A stretch of 64,000 bases of DNA from JAWLHA01 sp041690535 (GTDB taxonomy: Bacteria > Pseudomonadota > Gammaproteobacteria > Thiohalomonadales > Thiohalomonadaceae), in NCBI GenBank assembly GCA_041690535.1, contig JAWLHA010000005.1, positions 1 through 64,000 on the forward strand, given 5' to 3'. Position 1 is the stretch's first letter. Each line of letters opens with the position of its first letter. The position numbers were made by a program, and so were the translations under genes. This document shows, in pieces, positions 34,842 through 43,791 of this stretch. A model generated the notes under the pieces. It was given only the letters and a program-made list of their open reading frames with translations. It did no database searches and was not told where the DNA came from.

Positions 34842-34894
34842 GGTCGGGGGCATTTGTGCCTTGTATTTGGCAGGCTGTCCCCGACCTTCTTGTT
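34842..34894 (+). terminator. Rho-independent-type terminator after rsgA
   Basis: GGTCGGGG (34842-34849) pairs with CCCCGACC (34879-34886) and is followed by TTCTTGTT. It lies just after the rsgA stop. The loop of about 29 bases is long. Confidence 0.55.
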
Positions 34895-35000
34895 CCCGGG
34901 CCCATAAGGCGCGCCGTGGTCGATGACTTACGGCGTCGGCAACAGGACTATCAAGTTGCGAGCATCACTGCACTCATGTGCCCCTGGAAAGCCGCAGTAC

Positions 35001-36227
35001 TCACCGGTGTGTATTTAGCCAGTGAGCCGCTTCTGCGGACTCGTTGATGGCTCTCTGATTGATGGCTGGTTGGGCGCCGAAGTATCCCAAGCCCCTCACG
35101 ATGCGCGTGGCCTCGCGGCCAACAGTCGTGTTTTCGAGATTGAATGCGCCGGGATTTGGGTTCCTGTAGGCGTCGACCGACATGTGCTCACTGAGGGCAG
35201 GAAACGTTTTCTCCGCGTAGAATCGTGCTGGATCAGCATAGTGGCAAGACGCACAGTCAAGGGTATGGAAGTTCGTCTTGTGGGGGTTTCTGAAACGCGC
35301 GACTGCATTCAGCTTGTTCTTGAACACCGGGAGATCATCAGCGTTCTCCCCCCGATAGCTGTCGTTGATCAGATTGAAAATGTTGTCGGTTTCCGGGTAT
35401 TCCTCGGGGAGCACATTGAACACAGCATCCATCTCTGCTCCGGGTGACAGTTTGTCCGGGTGCGCTTCCAGGGCAACATTGAAGAGATCCTCATCCGGCG
35501 CACCCAGACGCGGGATGAGGAGCCGGGTCCATTCCCCCTTTTTGTTGCGCTCGAAACCGCCAAAACGCCACCATTGCGTCGGAATCATCAGTGACATGAA
35601 CGAAACCCGAACAAGGTTGTTCGCTCCGCAATGGTCCAGCAGCAGCTTCTGGAACTTCTCATTGAACGTCCGGGCCGTTCGTTGGTTGCTTAGGGCGGGG
35701 TGCACTCCGAGAGGGCGCTTGTGGGTAGTAATTCCGTCCCGGTGGTTGTCGACCTTCAACTGCCACAGTCCTTGCCTCAGTTGTGCGAATTCTAGCGCTG
35801 ACAACTGGTAAACGGAGTGAAGGGCTGCGTCGCGGGTCGTCCATTCCGCGTCATAGCGGTCAAACTGTACAGGCTGCCAGACCATCCGCACTTCGGGCAC
35901 ACAAGCGTTCTGAATGAGGCTGGGGCAGGGGTCGACCCTCACGCTCACAACACGAATGGCATGGCTCGCAAAAAGAGTGCTGTTTCCACTGCCATCGAGA
36001 AGAAGAGTGGGTAGATGGTCACGGAATTCCCCAGGGAGGAGAACTCCTTTTCGCCCCGCGTCATCGGGGTTCAGGAGAAAATCGGCGTTCTGGTCATGGC
36101 CTTGGGGGATGAGAAACAGGTAGCTCACATCATTGAGATTCCACTCCAGTTCTGAGGCATGAGCGTTGGCAGCGAACCAGAGGCAAGCTGAGATCAGATA
36201 TGCAATATGAAACAAAGGCCGATGCAT
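35001..36227 (-). CDS. Secreted protein with a single c-type haem motif
   Basis: A 408-residue protein with a signal peptide (residues 1-24, cleaved after AHA). One CXXCH motif (CASCH) lies near residue 329, so it is probably a periplasmic monohaem cytochrome-like protein. No other domain is recognised. Two further Cys pairs in the first half (VDPCPSLIQNACV) could form a disulfide. The ribosome binding site GGGAGGGA is strong. It stands alone in its orientation. Function unknown; export and haem attachment are the only supported statements. Confidence 0.75.
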   Translation of the reverse strand: MHRPLFHIAYLISACLWFAANAHASELEWNLNDVSYLFLIPQGHDQNADFLLNPDDAGRKGVLLPGEFRDHLPTLLLDGSGNSTLFASHAIRVVSVRVDPCPSLIQNACVPEVRMVWQPVQFDRYDAEWTTRDAALHSVYQLSALEFAQLRQGLWQLKVDNHRDGITTHKRPLGVHPALSNQRTARTFNEKFQKLLLDHCGANNLVRVSFMSLMIPTQWWRFGGFERNKKGEWTRLLIPRLGAPDEDLFNVALEAHPDKLSPGAEMDAVFNVLPEEYPETDNIFNLINDSYRGENADDLPVFKNKLNAVARFRNPHKTNFHTLDCASCHYADPARFYAEKTFPALSEHMSVDAYRNPNPGAFNLENTTVGREATRIVRGLGYFGAQPAINQRAINESAEAAHWLNTHR

Positions 36228-36291
36228 AGATCCCTCCCGAGAAAAGATCTTCCAGCCTTGGTTCTCAAATTGAACAGGGAGGTCTTACTGA

Positions 36292-36723
36292 CTAATGCGG
36301 CCCTTCCCGCCCGAGCTGCTCGATCCGCGCCCGCTGGCGCTCTTCCTGCGCCCGCAACTCCGCCGTGAACTCCGCACCGAAATCCTCCGCCTCAAACACA
36401 GGACGAACCTCAACCTCGGCATCCTGCAGGGGAGCACGCTTGATCCACTCTATTGCCTCGTCCAGCGAGTCCACCTTCCAGAGCCAGAAGCCCGCAATCA
36501 ACGAGTCCGGATCGGCGAATGGCCCCGGCGTCACCGCACGGCGATCGCCCGAAAATCGCACCCGCACACCCCTTGCACTCGGATGCAACCCCTCACCGGC
36601 GAGCATCACTCCGGCATCCACCAGCTCCTCATTGAAATTGCCCATCGCCTCCAGCTCGGTGGTGGTCGGCATCACACCCGCCTCGGATTCCTTATTAGCC
36701 TTGACGATCACCATCACGCGCAT
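36292..36723 (-). CDS. YciI-like (DGPF domain) protein
   Basis: A 143-residue protein of the YCII-related group. It begins MRVMVIVKANKESEAG and contains GEGLHPSARGVRVRFSG, VTPGPFADPDSLIAGFWLW and DEAIEWIKRAP, all typical of the DGPF/YciI ferredoxin-like fold. The start at 36723 has GAGGAG upstream. Homologues are sometimes linked to sigma factors of the ECF type, not present here. Its reaction is unknown. Confidence 0.88.
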   Translation of the reverse strand: MRVMVIVKANKESEAGVMPTTTELEAMGNFNEELVDAGVMLAGEGLHPSARGVRVRFSGDRRAVTPGPFADPDSLIAGFWLWKVDSLDEAIEWIKRAPLQDAEVEVRPVFEAEDFGAEFTAELRAQEERQRARIEQLGREGPH

Positions 36724-36962
36724 GGCCACTCTCCTCTGTAGTATCGTGAACGCCAAATCGTGGTGGAGCACGGGACAGATTGACGGAACAGTCGCCGATG
36801 GCAGCCAAACTGCATCTGTGAGTAGTAGCGAGCATCCCGGTGAGTGTCAATGTCCACGGCATTGATGGTGGATGCGTCCGCGCTTTACCACCCTCTCACA
36901 CTTCGCGCCTCGGTTTTACCTGTTCGGACCGCCCTGCTCCGGGTACGCCCGGGGGGAACACC

Positions 36963-38393
36963 CTATACAGGAGTCACGATCGGCTGGAATTTTGCCGTGA
37001 AGTGGCGTAGGACCTCCGCCTGATAGGTGAATCGGTAACCCGGCAGGCTGTTCAGGTGGGGTCGCAGGTGAGCCAGCATCTCCACCATGTAGTCGACGTG
37101 ACTCTGGGTGTAGACCCGCCGGGGCATGGCGAGGCGGAGCAGTTCATGGGGCGCGGGGATTTCCTCGCCCGTCTCGCGATTGCGGCGGCCGAACATGACC
37201 GAGCCAATCTCCACCGTACGCATGCCGATGCTCTGGTAGAAGGCCACGGCCAGCGCCTGCCCGGGGAACTGGCCTGCATCCAGGTGGGAGAGCGCCTTGC
37301 CGGCGTCGATGTAGACCGCATGCCCGCCAAAGGGTCTGAGCACCGGATAGCCGGCCTGCTCGATGCCCTCACCGAAGTACTCCACCGAGCGGATGCGGTA
37401 GGCGAGGTAGGATTCCTCGAGGATCTCCCGCAGCCCGATGGCCAGCGCCTCCAGGTCGCGTCCCGCCAGGCCGCCGTAGGTCGGAAAGCCCTCGGTGATG
37501 ACCATTTGGGTGCGGATCGCCTCGGCAAGCGAATCATCACCGAGCGCGAGGAAGCCGCCAATGTTGCCGAAAGCGTCTTTCTTGGCGCTCATCAGCACGC
37601 CATCGGCCAGTGCGAAGATCTCCCGGGCGATCTGTTCGACCGTTCGGTCGCTGTAACCGGGCTCCCGATGTTTGATGAAGTAGGCGTTCTCGGCAAAGCG
37701 GGCGGCGTCGATGAAGAGGGGGATGCCGTGCGGGTTCAGCAGCGCCTTGGTCTTGCGGACATTGGCCGCGGAAACGGGCAACCCGCCTGCGGAGTTGTTG
37801 GTGATGGTCAGGATCACCAGCGGAATGCGCGTGGCGTTCTTTTCCAGGGTCTGCTTGAGGGCGTCCAGATCGAGATTGCCCGGAAAGAGCGGATCGGCGT
37901 CGACCTCAGCCGGCAGGTCCAGTGCGGCCGCCCCCGCCGATTCGATGTTGGCGCGGGTGGTGTCGAAGTGGGTGTTGCCTGGCACGAGCTCTCCCGGGCG
38001 AACCAGGGCCTTCATCAGCAGCGCCTCGGCGGAGCGCCCCTGATGGGTCGGGATGACGTGAGGTTTGCCGGTCAGGTCCTGAACGACCCGCTCGAAGCGT
38101 CGGAAGCTCCGTGCCCCCGCGTAGGACTCATCTCCCGCCATGATGCCCGCCCACTGGTTCGCGGACATGGCGCCGGTGCCGCTGTCGGTGAGCAGGTCGA
38201 AGGTGACATGGTCGGCATCGAGACGGAAGAGATTGTAATGGGCCTGCTCGATGCGGGTGGCCCGTTCCCCGGGGCTGAGGAGGGGGATGGGCTCGACCGC
38301 CTTGATGCGAAAGGGCTCAATGACCGCGTTGGCACGCGGCAGTTCGATGCCCGCTGCCCGGCTCGCGCCCGGTTGTTGCCGCCTGTCGGTCAT
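36963..38393 (-). CDS. tnaA: Tryptophanase (beta-eliminating PLP lyase)
   Basis: A 476-residue PLP enzyme that splits tryptophan into indole, pyruvate and ammonia. It follows the E. coli TnaA sequence closely at EPFRIKAVEP, IDLLTDSGTG-like FDLLTDSGTGAMS, IPTHQGR, TITNNSAGG, DAARFAENAYFIK, the PLP lysine in MSAKKDA, EGFPTYGGL and RHFTAKF. These match the tryptophanase branch rather than tyrosine phenol-lyase (NSAGG and FAENAYF). The start overlaps the stop of the upstream lyase by ATGA, so the two are co-translated. No tnaC-like leader or tryptophan permease is seen. Confidence 0.9.
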   Translation of the reverse strand: MTDRRQQPGASRAAGIELPRANAVIEPFRIKAVEPIPLLSPGERATRIEQAHYNLFRLDADHVTFDLLTDSGTGAMSANQWAGIMAGDESYAGARSFRRFERVVQDLTGKPHVIPTHQGRSAEALLMKALVRPGELVPGNTHFDTTRANIESAGAAALDLPAEVDADPLFPGNLDLDALKQTLEKNATRIPLVILTITNNSAGGLPVSAANVRKTKALLNPHGIPLFIDAARFAENAYFIKHREPGYSDRTVEQIAREIFALADGVLMSAKKDAFGNIGGFLALGDDSLAEAIRTQMVITEGFPTYGGLAGRDLEALAIGLREILEESYLAYRIRSVEYFGEGIEQAGYPVLRPFGGHAVYIDAGKALSHLDAGQFPGQALAVAFYQSIGMRTVEIGSVMFGRRNRETGEEIPAPHELLRLAMPRRVYTQSHVDYMVEMLAHLRPHLNSLPGYRFTYQAEVLRHFTAKFQPIVTPV

Positions 38394-39808
38394 GCGCTCT
38401 CGTACACGCTGTCCCCCAGCGGTTCGAAGCGGGCCTGGAAAAAGCGCAGGTATTTGGGTTCGTACACCATTTTCAGGCCGCGGATCCGCTCCCGCCGGGC
38501 ATACAGGGCGCAGATTGCCTCCGCCGCCACATCGCAGTGGGCCTGGGTGTAAACCCGTCTGGGGAAGGTCAGCCGGATCAGCTCCAGCCGCGGGTAATAG
38601 TGCTCACCGGAGACCGGGTCGCGCCCGGCCGAGACGATGCCCCGTTCCATGGCCCGCACCCCGGCCTCCAGGTAGAGCGCGGCGGCAAGGGCCTGGGCGG
38701 GAAACTGGTCTTGGCTCAGGTGCGGCAGGAAGCGCCGGGCGTCGATGTAAATGGCATGGCCCCCCACGGGCAGGACGATGGGAATGCCCGCGCGGCGGAG
38801 CTTTTCACCCACGTACTCCACCTGCCCGATGCGGGCGCGGATGTGATCCTCCTGAACCGCCTCCCGAATACCGCGCGCCATCGCCTCCATGTCCCGCCCG
38901 GCCAGCCCGCCGTAGGTGTGCAGCCCTTCGTAGATGACCACCAGGTTGCGCGCCTCCTCGAACACCTCCGGGTCGTTGACGGCCAGGAATCCGCCGATGT
39001 TGACCATCAGGTCCTTTTTGCCGCTCATGGTGCAGCCGTCGGCACAGGCACAGAGCTCACGCAGGATGGTGGCGATGGACTGCTCGCCCCGGCCGGGCTC
39101 CCGCTGGCGGATGAACCAGGCATTCTCCACGGCGCGGGTGGCGTCGAGGATGATGCGGATCCCATGCTCCTGGCAGTAGGCGCGGACCTTGCGGAGATTC
39201 TCCAGCGAGATGGGCTGGCCGCCGGCCATATTGACAGTGGCGGCCACGGAGACATAGGGGATCCGCTCGGCACCGACCCGTTGCACTAGGGCATCGAGCT
39301 TGCCCAAATCGACGTTGCCTTTGAAGGGGTGCTCACTGGTGGCGTCGTGGGCCTCGTCGATGATCACATCGGCGAAGGTGCCGCCGGCCAGCTCCTGATG
39401 CAGACGCGTGGTGGTGAAATACATGTTGCCCGGTATGACATCGCCCGGGTGAATCAATACCTTGGAAATGAGGTGCTCAGCACCACGGCCCTGGTGCGTC
39501 GGTACGACGTAGGGAAATCCGTAGTGCTGCTGGACGGCGCGCTCCAGATGGTAGAAGTTGCGGCTGCCCGCGTAGGCCTCATCCCCAAGCATCATGCCGG
39601 CCCACTGTCGGTCGCTCATGGCATTGGTGCCGCTGTCAGTGAGCAGGTCGATGTAGACCTCTTCCGAGCGCAGCAGGAAGGTGTTGTAGCCCGCGTCGCG
39701 CAGTGCCGAGTGGCGCTCCTCGAAGCTGGTGGCGCGAATAGGCTCGACCATCTTGATCTTGAACGGTTCGGCCCAGGAACGTCTTGGCGGTTCTTCCGTT
39801 GTGCTCAT
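38390..39808 (-). CDS. tpl: Tyrosine phenol-lyase (beta-tyrosinase)
   Basis: A 472-residue PLP enzyme closely resembling Citrobacter/Erwinia tyrosine phenol-lyase, which converts tyrosine to phenol, pyruvate and ammonia. Matching stretches include YIDLLTDSGTNAMSD, MMLGDEAYAGSRNFYHLE, VPTHQGRGAE, GNMYFTTTR, DEAHDA, the PLP lysine in CTMSGKKD, VYEGLHTYGGLAGRD and SMERGI-like AMERGIVSAGRD. The start at 39808 has AAGGAG six bases upstream; longer in-frame starts to 39853 lack one. It is the first gene of a two-gene operon with tryptophanase. Free-standing pairs of these two lyases are uncommon; joint use in aromatic amino acid breakdown is likely. Confidence 0.9.
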   Translation of the reverse strand: MSTTEEPPRRSWAEPFKIKMVEPIRATSFEERHSALRDAGYNTFLLRSEEVYIDLLTDSGTNAMSDRQWAGMMLGDEAYAGSRNFYHLERAVQQHYGFPYVVPTHQGRGAEHLISKVLIHPGDVIPGNMYFTTTRLHQELAGGTFADVIIDEAHDATSEHPFKGNVDLGKLDALVQRVGAERIPYVSVAATVNMAGGQPISLENLRKVRAYCQEHGIRIILDATRAVENAWFIRQREPGRGEQSIATILRELCACADGCTMSGKKDLMVNIGGFLAVNDPEVFEEARNLVVIYEGLHTYGGLAGRDMEAMARGIREAVQEDHIRARIGQVEYVGEKLRRAGIPIVLPVGGHAIYIDARRFLPHLSQDQFPAQALAAALYLEAGVRAMERGIVSAGRDPVSGEHYYPRLELIRLTFPRRVYTQAHCDVAAEAICALYARRERIRGLKMVYEPKYLRFFQARFEPLGDSVYESA

Positions 39809-39859
39809 AGCGCACTCCTTTGGAAGCGGCATGTTCCTGCTGTCTTCCCGCATTCCCGC

Positions 39860-39950
39860 AGGGCTTACAATGCCACATCACGGCCATGGTGTGGCGATGT
39901 AAGCCCTTGAAAGCAGGTGCCTGTGAATACGACCGACATGGATGTCGGGA
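39860..39950. repeat. Family A repeat piece upstream of tpl
   Basis: AGGGCTTACA (39860-39869) and the facing TGTAAGCCCT (39899-39908) make a hairpin around TGCCACATCA and TGGTGTGGCG. It continues as TTGAAAGCAGGT and GTGAATAC, then CCGACATGGATGTCGG (39933-39948). The pieces are those of repeat family A. The last palindrome resembles an operator, but the other copies have a similar small hairpin at this place. Confidence 0.65.
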
Positions 39951-40005
39951 GTGAAGATGATGCAGGAGCAATCGCGGCAACTTCCTGCAAGAATAGGCAA
40001 GCGAA

Positions 40006-40395
40006 TCAACGGGCGTACAGGTAAGGCCGGCCGGCCCGATCATGCTGGACCCTGCCGCTGACGGTGACCTCGCGACCGAGGTCCTCCTCGGAAGGGGGCG
40101 GGGTGATGCTCTGGGGTACAGGACCGACCACATACAGGCAGCTTTGCGCCCCCTCCAGCATCCATGCACTGCGGTTCGGGGGGGGGCCCATGCAGCTTCC
40201 CTTCCAGCCCATGAAGCGGCCGGAGATCGCAATCGCTTCCCCGTCCAGAGCCGCTGAACGCGCGGCGACCTGATCGACCGTGCGTTCGGTGAAGGCCGGC
40301 ACAGCGCCTGCGGTCGGCTGCGACCGCGTCTCGGCGTTGTGGCAGGCCGTCAGGGCCAACGCCGTCCCAAGCAACATCATTCGTATTCCCATCAT
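40006..40395 (-). CDS. Small predicted lipoprotein, possible OB-fold
   Basis: A 129-residue protein with lipobox LTAC (Cys18), so it should be membrane-anchored in the periplasm. The mature part has GEAIAISGRFMGWKGSC and REVTVSGRVQHDRAGRPYLYA, strands like a small OB-fold (nucleic acid or ligand-binding barrel), a guess only. The start overlaps the stop of the clostripain-family gene by four bases (ATGA), so it is translationally coupled to it and may act with it. Confidence 0.75.
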   Translation of the reverse strand: MMGIRMMLLGTALALTACHNAETRSQPTAGAVPAFTERTVDQVAARSAALDGEAIAISGRFMGWKGSCMGPPPNRSAWMLEGAQSCLYVVGPVPQSITPPPSEEDLGREVTVSGRVQHDRAGRPYLYAR

Positions 40396-42269
40396 GGCTG
40401 GGGCACTCCGATTTTTCGCCGTGCAGCAAGGTCGGCCTTGGTTTCGATGGTCGGCAGCCGCTCCCGCTTGGCCTTGTTCGGGATCAGGTGAAGGCGTATG
40501 GTCTTGCCACCGGGGGTGACGGTATCAATCGGCAACGTCGCCTGCGTCCGCTCCAGGGAGCCGGGGACCCACCAGTCGGAATAGGCGTCCTGCCAAACCA
40601 GTGCGAACTCGTAATCGTCCGAGGCCCAATTCTCCGGCGCCGGGTTGGAGAGGTCCATTGTCCTGCTTCCTACCTCGATGAACTCCGACGAGGCGGGGTC
40701 TTCCGCATCATAGTAGTAGAGCGTGGCCTTGGTTGGGCCGGTGACACCGTTGTGGTCCCAGTAATTGACATACACGTCGTAGACGCCCTTTTGCACCGTC
40801 TCCGCCGCCACATAGTACTCCGCCGGTTCGCCGCTCACGGAGGAGTCGGCCGAGAGGAACCCGTTCGGTGTGGTTGAGCCGATAAAGGGCGCCGCCCAGG
40901 TGCCGTCGGGTTCGTTGACGAGCAGGTCCAGGTCGGCCGCGGTATCCCACGTGAGCCAAAAGGCGAAGTTGCCGGGGACCTTCTCCAGGGCCGTCTGGCC
41001 CTCGTCGCCGGTGATGAGCTTGCTGATGAAGCCGGACCAGCCCTGGGCACCCGTGCTGGAGGCGAGGAGGGCGTACTCCGCAAGCTCCTGATCGGTCACC
41101 TGATTGCGGCGAGGCAGAAAAATGGCGAGCCCCTGGGAGTCGGTCACGTTTGTCGAAGACGCAGTGCTGTAGGTGGCGTTGGCTTTTACTGCCGAGGTGA
41201 GGGTCGCCTTGACCGCGGCGATTTTGGTGCCCAGCGTCAAATCACTGGTGTTCGCCGCCAACCGGTCGAGAAAATCCCCGAGGTCCCGGTTGGTCGGGTA
41301 CTCGTAGGCGATGGAGGCGTCCCGCGCGGCCTGAATGGCGGCGCGCTCCGTGTCCATCTTCCCGATGAGGGTTTGGGCGAGGTCAGTCAAATGGCTCTGC
41401 AGCGTCGCGATCTGGCCAAGGTCGATGACCGACTTGGTGATTGAGACCGGGCGCGGTCCCCCCGCAGGGTAGGCCTGCCGGTAGTATGCCGCGAAGTCCT
41501 CGACGATGGTCCTCGCCAGTTGCAGCCCGGTCATGTTCGGACTCGCCTTGAGATGGGCCAGGATGGTGTGGTAGGGATCGCCTTCGCCGGGTTCGGTCTC
41601 TTCGGAGGCCACCAGGTATTCCGCGAGCCCGTTGAACTGGTATGCCACCTCGTGCATGGCCATCAGGCAGGCATCGAAGTTCAGCAGACGCAAATGCACG
41701 CCGGCCGTGTTAACCGCCTCGGCGATGTCCGGGAGCGACATGAAGCTGCCGGAAGTCTCGTCCTGCAGGGCGCCACGGATGGCTCCTCCGGAGCGCCGCG
41801 CCACCTTCCAACCTGCACCGTGGTCCCAAAGTACCAGTGCGTAGTTGTCGGCCGGATAGGTGCTGGTGGCCCAAGTGATGAAGTCGGTCAGCGTCTCCTT
41901 GGCTCCCATGTCGACGTTGCCGATGGGGGTGAGGGGTGTGTTGATTACGTCGGGGTCGTCGTCGGCGGCAATGCGCGCGCGAAGTGTCTGGTCCGGTGCC
42001 CCGGCCATGTACCGCGAACTGAACTCCGCCTGTACCACGATGTTGATGTTGTCGTCCGAGCCAACAGCCTCCATTTCGTTGAGGTCGATGGCAGCCGCCT
42101 CAGAGAGGTTGTTGTCGCCCGCGATGTAAACCATGTAGGTCCAGTCTGCCTTCCCACTTGGGCGATCACCCGCCGAATCCGGCCCGCTGCTTCCGCAGCC
42201 CGTCATGAGCACCAGTACGCTGCCGGCCAGAAGGGAGGCCAACCACCGGTTCGATTTCCGTCTGTTCAT
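40392..42269 (-). CDS. Clostripain-family (C11) cysteine peptidase lipoprotein
   Basis: A 625-residue lipoprotein (LMTGC lipobox, Cys25). The peptidase domain at about 43-410 starts DWTYMVYIAGDNNL, as in the C11 family, and has the catalytic pair His150 in LWDHGAGW and Cys201 in FDACLM. C11 enzymes cut after Arg or Lys and mature by self-cleavage; an acidic S1 residue cannot be confirmed by eye. The last 200 residues contain a beta-sandwich beginning FWLTWDTAADLDLLVNEPDG, a common binding module. RBS AGGAAC precedes the start. It is followed by a coupled small lipoprotein. Probably displayed at the outer membrane. Confidence 0.9.
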   Translation of the reverse strand: MNRRKSNRWLASLLAGSVLVLMTGCGSSGPDSAGDRPSGKADWTYMVYIAGDNNLSEAAAIDLNEMEAVGSDDNINIVVQAEFSSRYMAGAPDQTLRARIAADDDPDVINTPLTPIGNVDMGAKETLTDFITWATSTYPADNYALVLWDHGAGWKVARRSGGAIRGALQDETSGSFMSLPDIAEAVNTAGVHLRLLNFDACLMAMHEVAYQFNGLAEYLVASEETEPGEGDPYHTILAHLKASPNMTGLQLARTIVEDFAAYYRQAYPAGGPRPVSITKSVIDLGQIATLQSHLTDLAQTLIGKMDTERAAIQAARDASIAYEYPTNRDLGDFLDRLAANTSDLTLGTKIAAVKATLTSAVKANATYSTASSTNVTDSQGLAIFLPRRNQVTDQELAEYALLASSTGAQGWSGFISKLITGDEGQTALEKVPGNFAFWLTWDTAADLDLLVNEPDGTWAAPFIGSTTPNGFLSADSSVSGEPAEYYVAAETVQKGVYDVYVNYWDHNGVTGPTKATLYYYDAEDPASSEFIEVGSRTMDLSNPAPENWASDDYEFALVWQDAYSDWWVPGSLERTQATLPIDTVTPGGKTIRLHLIPNKAKRERLPTIETKADLAARRKIGVPQP

Positions 42270-42588
42270 TGCATGTTCCTGTCTGCACCTTTGGTCCCCC
42301 GCGCACGGTACCTTCCTGCGGTTCCGCGGCCGCCCATGCGGCTCCTCTCGGGAACGCTACTGTTCGTGACTTCGATTCACCAGTCGCGGTGTTCTCACGC
42401 GATCGTTCGGGAGGTTAGGGGATGAAAGTAACGTATCGGTAACAGAATCGGCCGGCCCGGATGTGTTTTGGAAGGTTGAGCGCGACGGCGCACCTGCAGG
42501 CGGCTGGCAGGAGTGGTTGTCCGCTCTCGGGTGTGACATTCCAAACAGAGATCACGCGGCCATCGCCGAACCCGAACCGGGGGCGGGC
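42270..42588. other. Gap between the clostripain-family and NamZ-like genes
   Basis: About 320 bases with no gene or strong hairpin. The promoter of the clostripain-family operon should lie here; no exact motif is called. Confidence 0.4.
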
Positions 42589-43791
42589 TCAGTAAAGCGC
42601 CACCATCTTCTGCTCTTCCCGCCACGCCTGCTCATCCGCCCTGGCGATCGCGTCCAGATCGCTGGGGGTGGCGGCGGGGTCATCGACCCACTGGCGTAGC
42701 AGATCGCTCCCGTTGATGAGGTCGATGGCAAGCCGGCCGTGTTCGTACTCATAGGGAAAATCGCGCCATAGATCGTAGTCCGGGCGCAGGTGGCGCAGGG
42801 CCTTGAAGGCCAGTGCCTGCAGACGCCAGGGTTGAAAGCGCCGGTGATCGTAGGCCGGATCATCGACGTGGAACTGAATGCCTGCGCAGAGTCTGCCGAC
42901 GTGCTTGTGGAAGGTCGGCTCGAACCAGCACTCGCGCAGGCGGCACCCGGCCATCCAGTGGGGGGCGAGCCGTTCCATGGCGCCGAGGAGCGCACGTGCG
43001 TCGATATCGGGGGCACCGAAAAGCTCCAGTGGGCGGGTGGTGCCACGCCCCTCCGAGAGGGTGGTTCCCTCCAGCATCACTGTGCCCGGATAGCTGCGTG
43101 CCATCCAGAGATTCGGCGCATTGGGGCTTGGATTGACCCAACTGCGCTCCCCGAGCGGCCAGCCGTATCCGGGGCCCGCTTCGGGCTGCCACCCCTCCAT
43201 GGTGACCACCTCGTACTCCACCCCGAGGCGCAGGGTGCGGACGAACCACGCCCCCATTTCGCCCAAGGTGAGCCCATGGCGCATTGGCATGGGGCCGGCG
43301 CCGACGAAGCTCTCCCACCCGGGGCGCAGCGTCAGCCCCTCGACGGGGCGGCCGAGGGGGTTGGGGCGGTCCAGCACCCAGACGGCCTTGCCGTGCTCGG
43401 CGGCGGCCTCGAGCACGTAGCGCAGGGTGGTGATGAAGGTGTAGATGCGGCATCCGAGATCCTGAAGATCCACGAGCAGCACATCGAAGGTGTCCATCTT
43501 GGCGGCCGTGGGCCGGCGCACCGTCCCGTACAGGCTGAACACTGGAATGCCGTGCACCGGATCGTGGAAATCCGCCGACTCGATCATGTTGTCCTGCTTG
43601 TCGCCCCGCAATCCATGCTGTGGTCCGAAAGCTGCGGTCAGACGGATCTCGTTCAGCGGCGCCAGGGCATCCAGGGTGTGGGTCAGGTCCCGCGTGACCG
43701 AGGCCGGATGGGCGAGGACCCCAATACGCTTGCCTGCCAGGGGCCGGCGCAGTTGGGGATCTTCCAGGAGACGGTCAATTCCGAATTTCAT
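42589..43791 (-). CDS. namZ: DUF1343 / NamZ-like exo-N-acetylmuramidase family protein
   Basis: A 400-residue protein of the DUF1343 family, whose Bacillus member NamZ releases terminal N-acetylmuramic acid from cell wall fragments. Typical stretches are FGIDRLLED at the start, GKRIGVLAHPASV, FGPQHGLRGDKQDN, VFSLYG, LLVDLQDLGCRIYTF, VLDRPNPLG, and NPSPNAPNL, with YPGTVMLEGTTLSEGRGT. Unlike NamZ it has no signal peptide, so it would work in the cytoplasm, perhaps on recycled muropeptide pieces. The start overlaps the stop of the DOMON-like gene by ATGA. Confidence 0.85.
   Translation of the reverse strand: MKFGIDRLLEDPQLRRPLAGKRIGVLAHPASVTRDLTHTLDALAPLNEIRLTAAFGPQHGLRGDKQDNMIESADFHDPVHGIPVFSLYGTVRRPTAAKMDTFDVLLVDLQDLGCRIYTFITTLRYVLEAAAEHGKAVWVLDRPNPLGRPVEGLTLRPGWESFVGAGPMPMRHGLTLGEMGAWFVRTLRLGVEYEVVTMEGWQPEAGPGYGWPLGERSWVNPSPNAPNLWMARSYPGTVMLEGTTLSEGRGTTRPLELFGAPDIDARALLGAMERLAPHWMAGCRLRECWFEPTFHKHVGRLCAGIQFHVDDPAYDHRRFQPWRLQALAFKALRHLRPDYDLWRDFPYEYEHGRLAIDLINGSDLLRQWVDDPAATPSDLDAIARADEQAWREEQKMVALY

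Noticed and set aside
39933..39948. CCGACATGGATGTCGG as a possible operator of tpl
   Set aside because: It lies at the place of the small central hairpin of repeat family A, so repeat origin is the simpler explanation.
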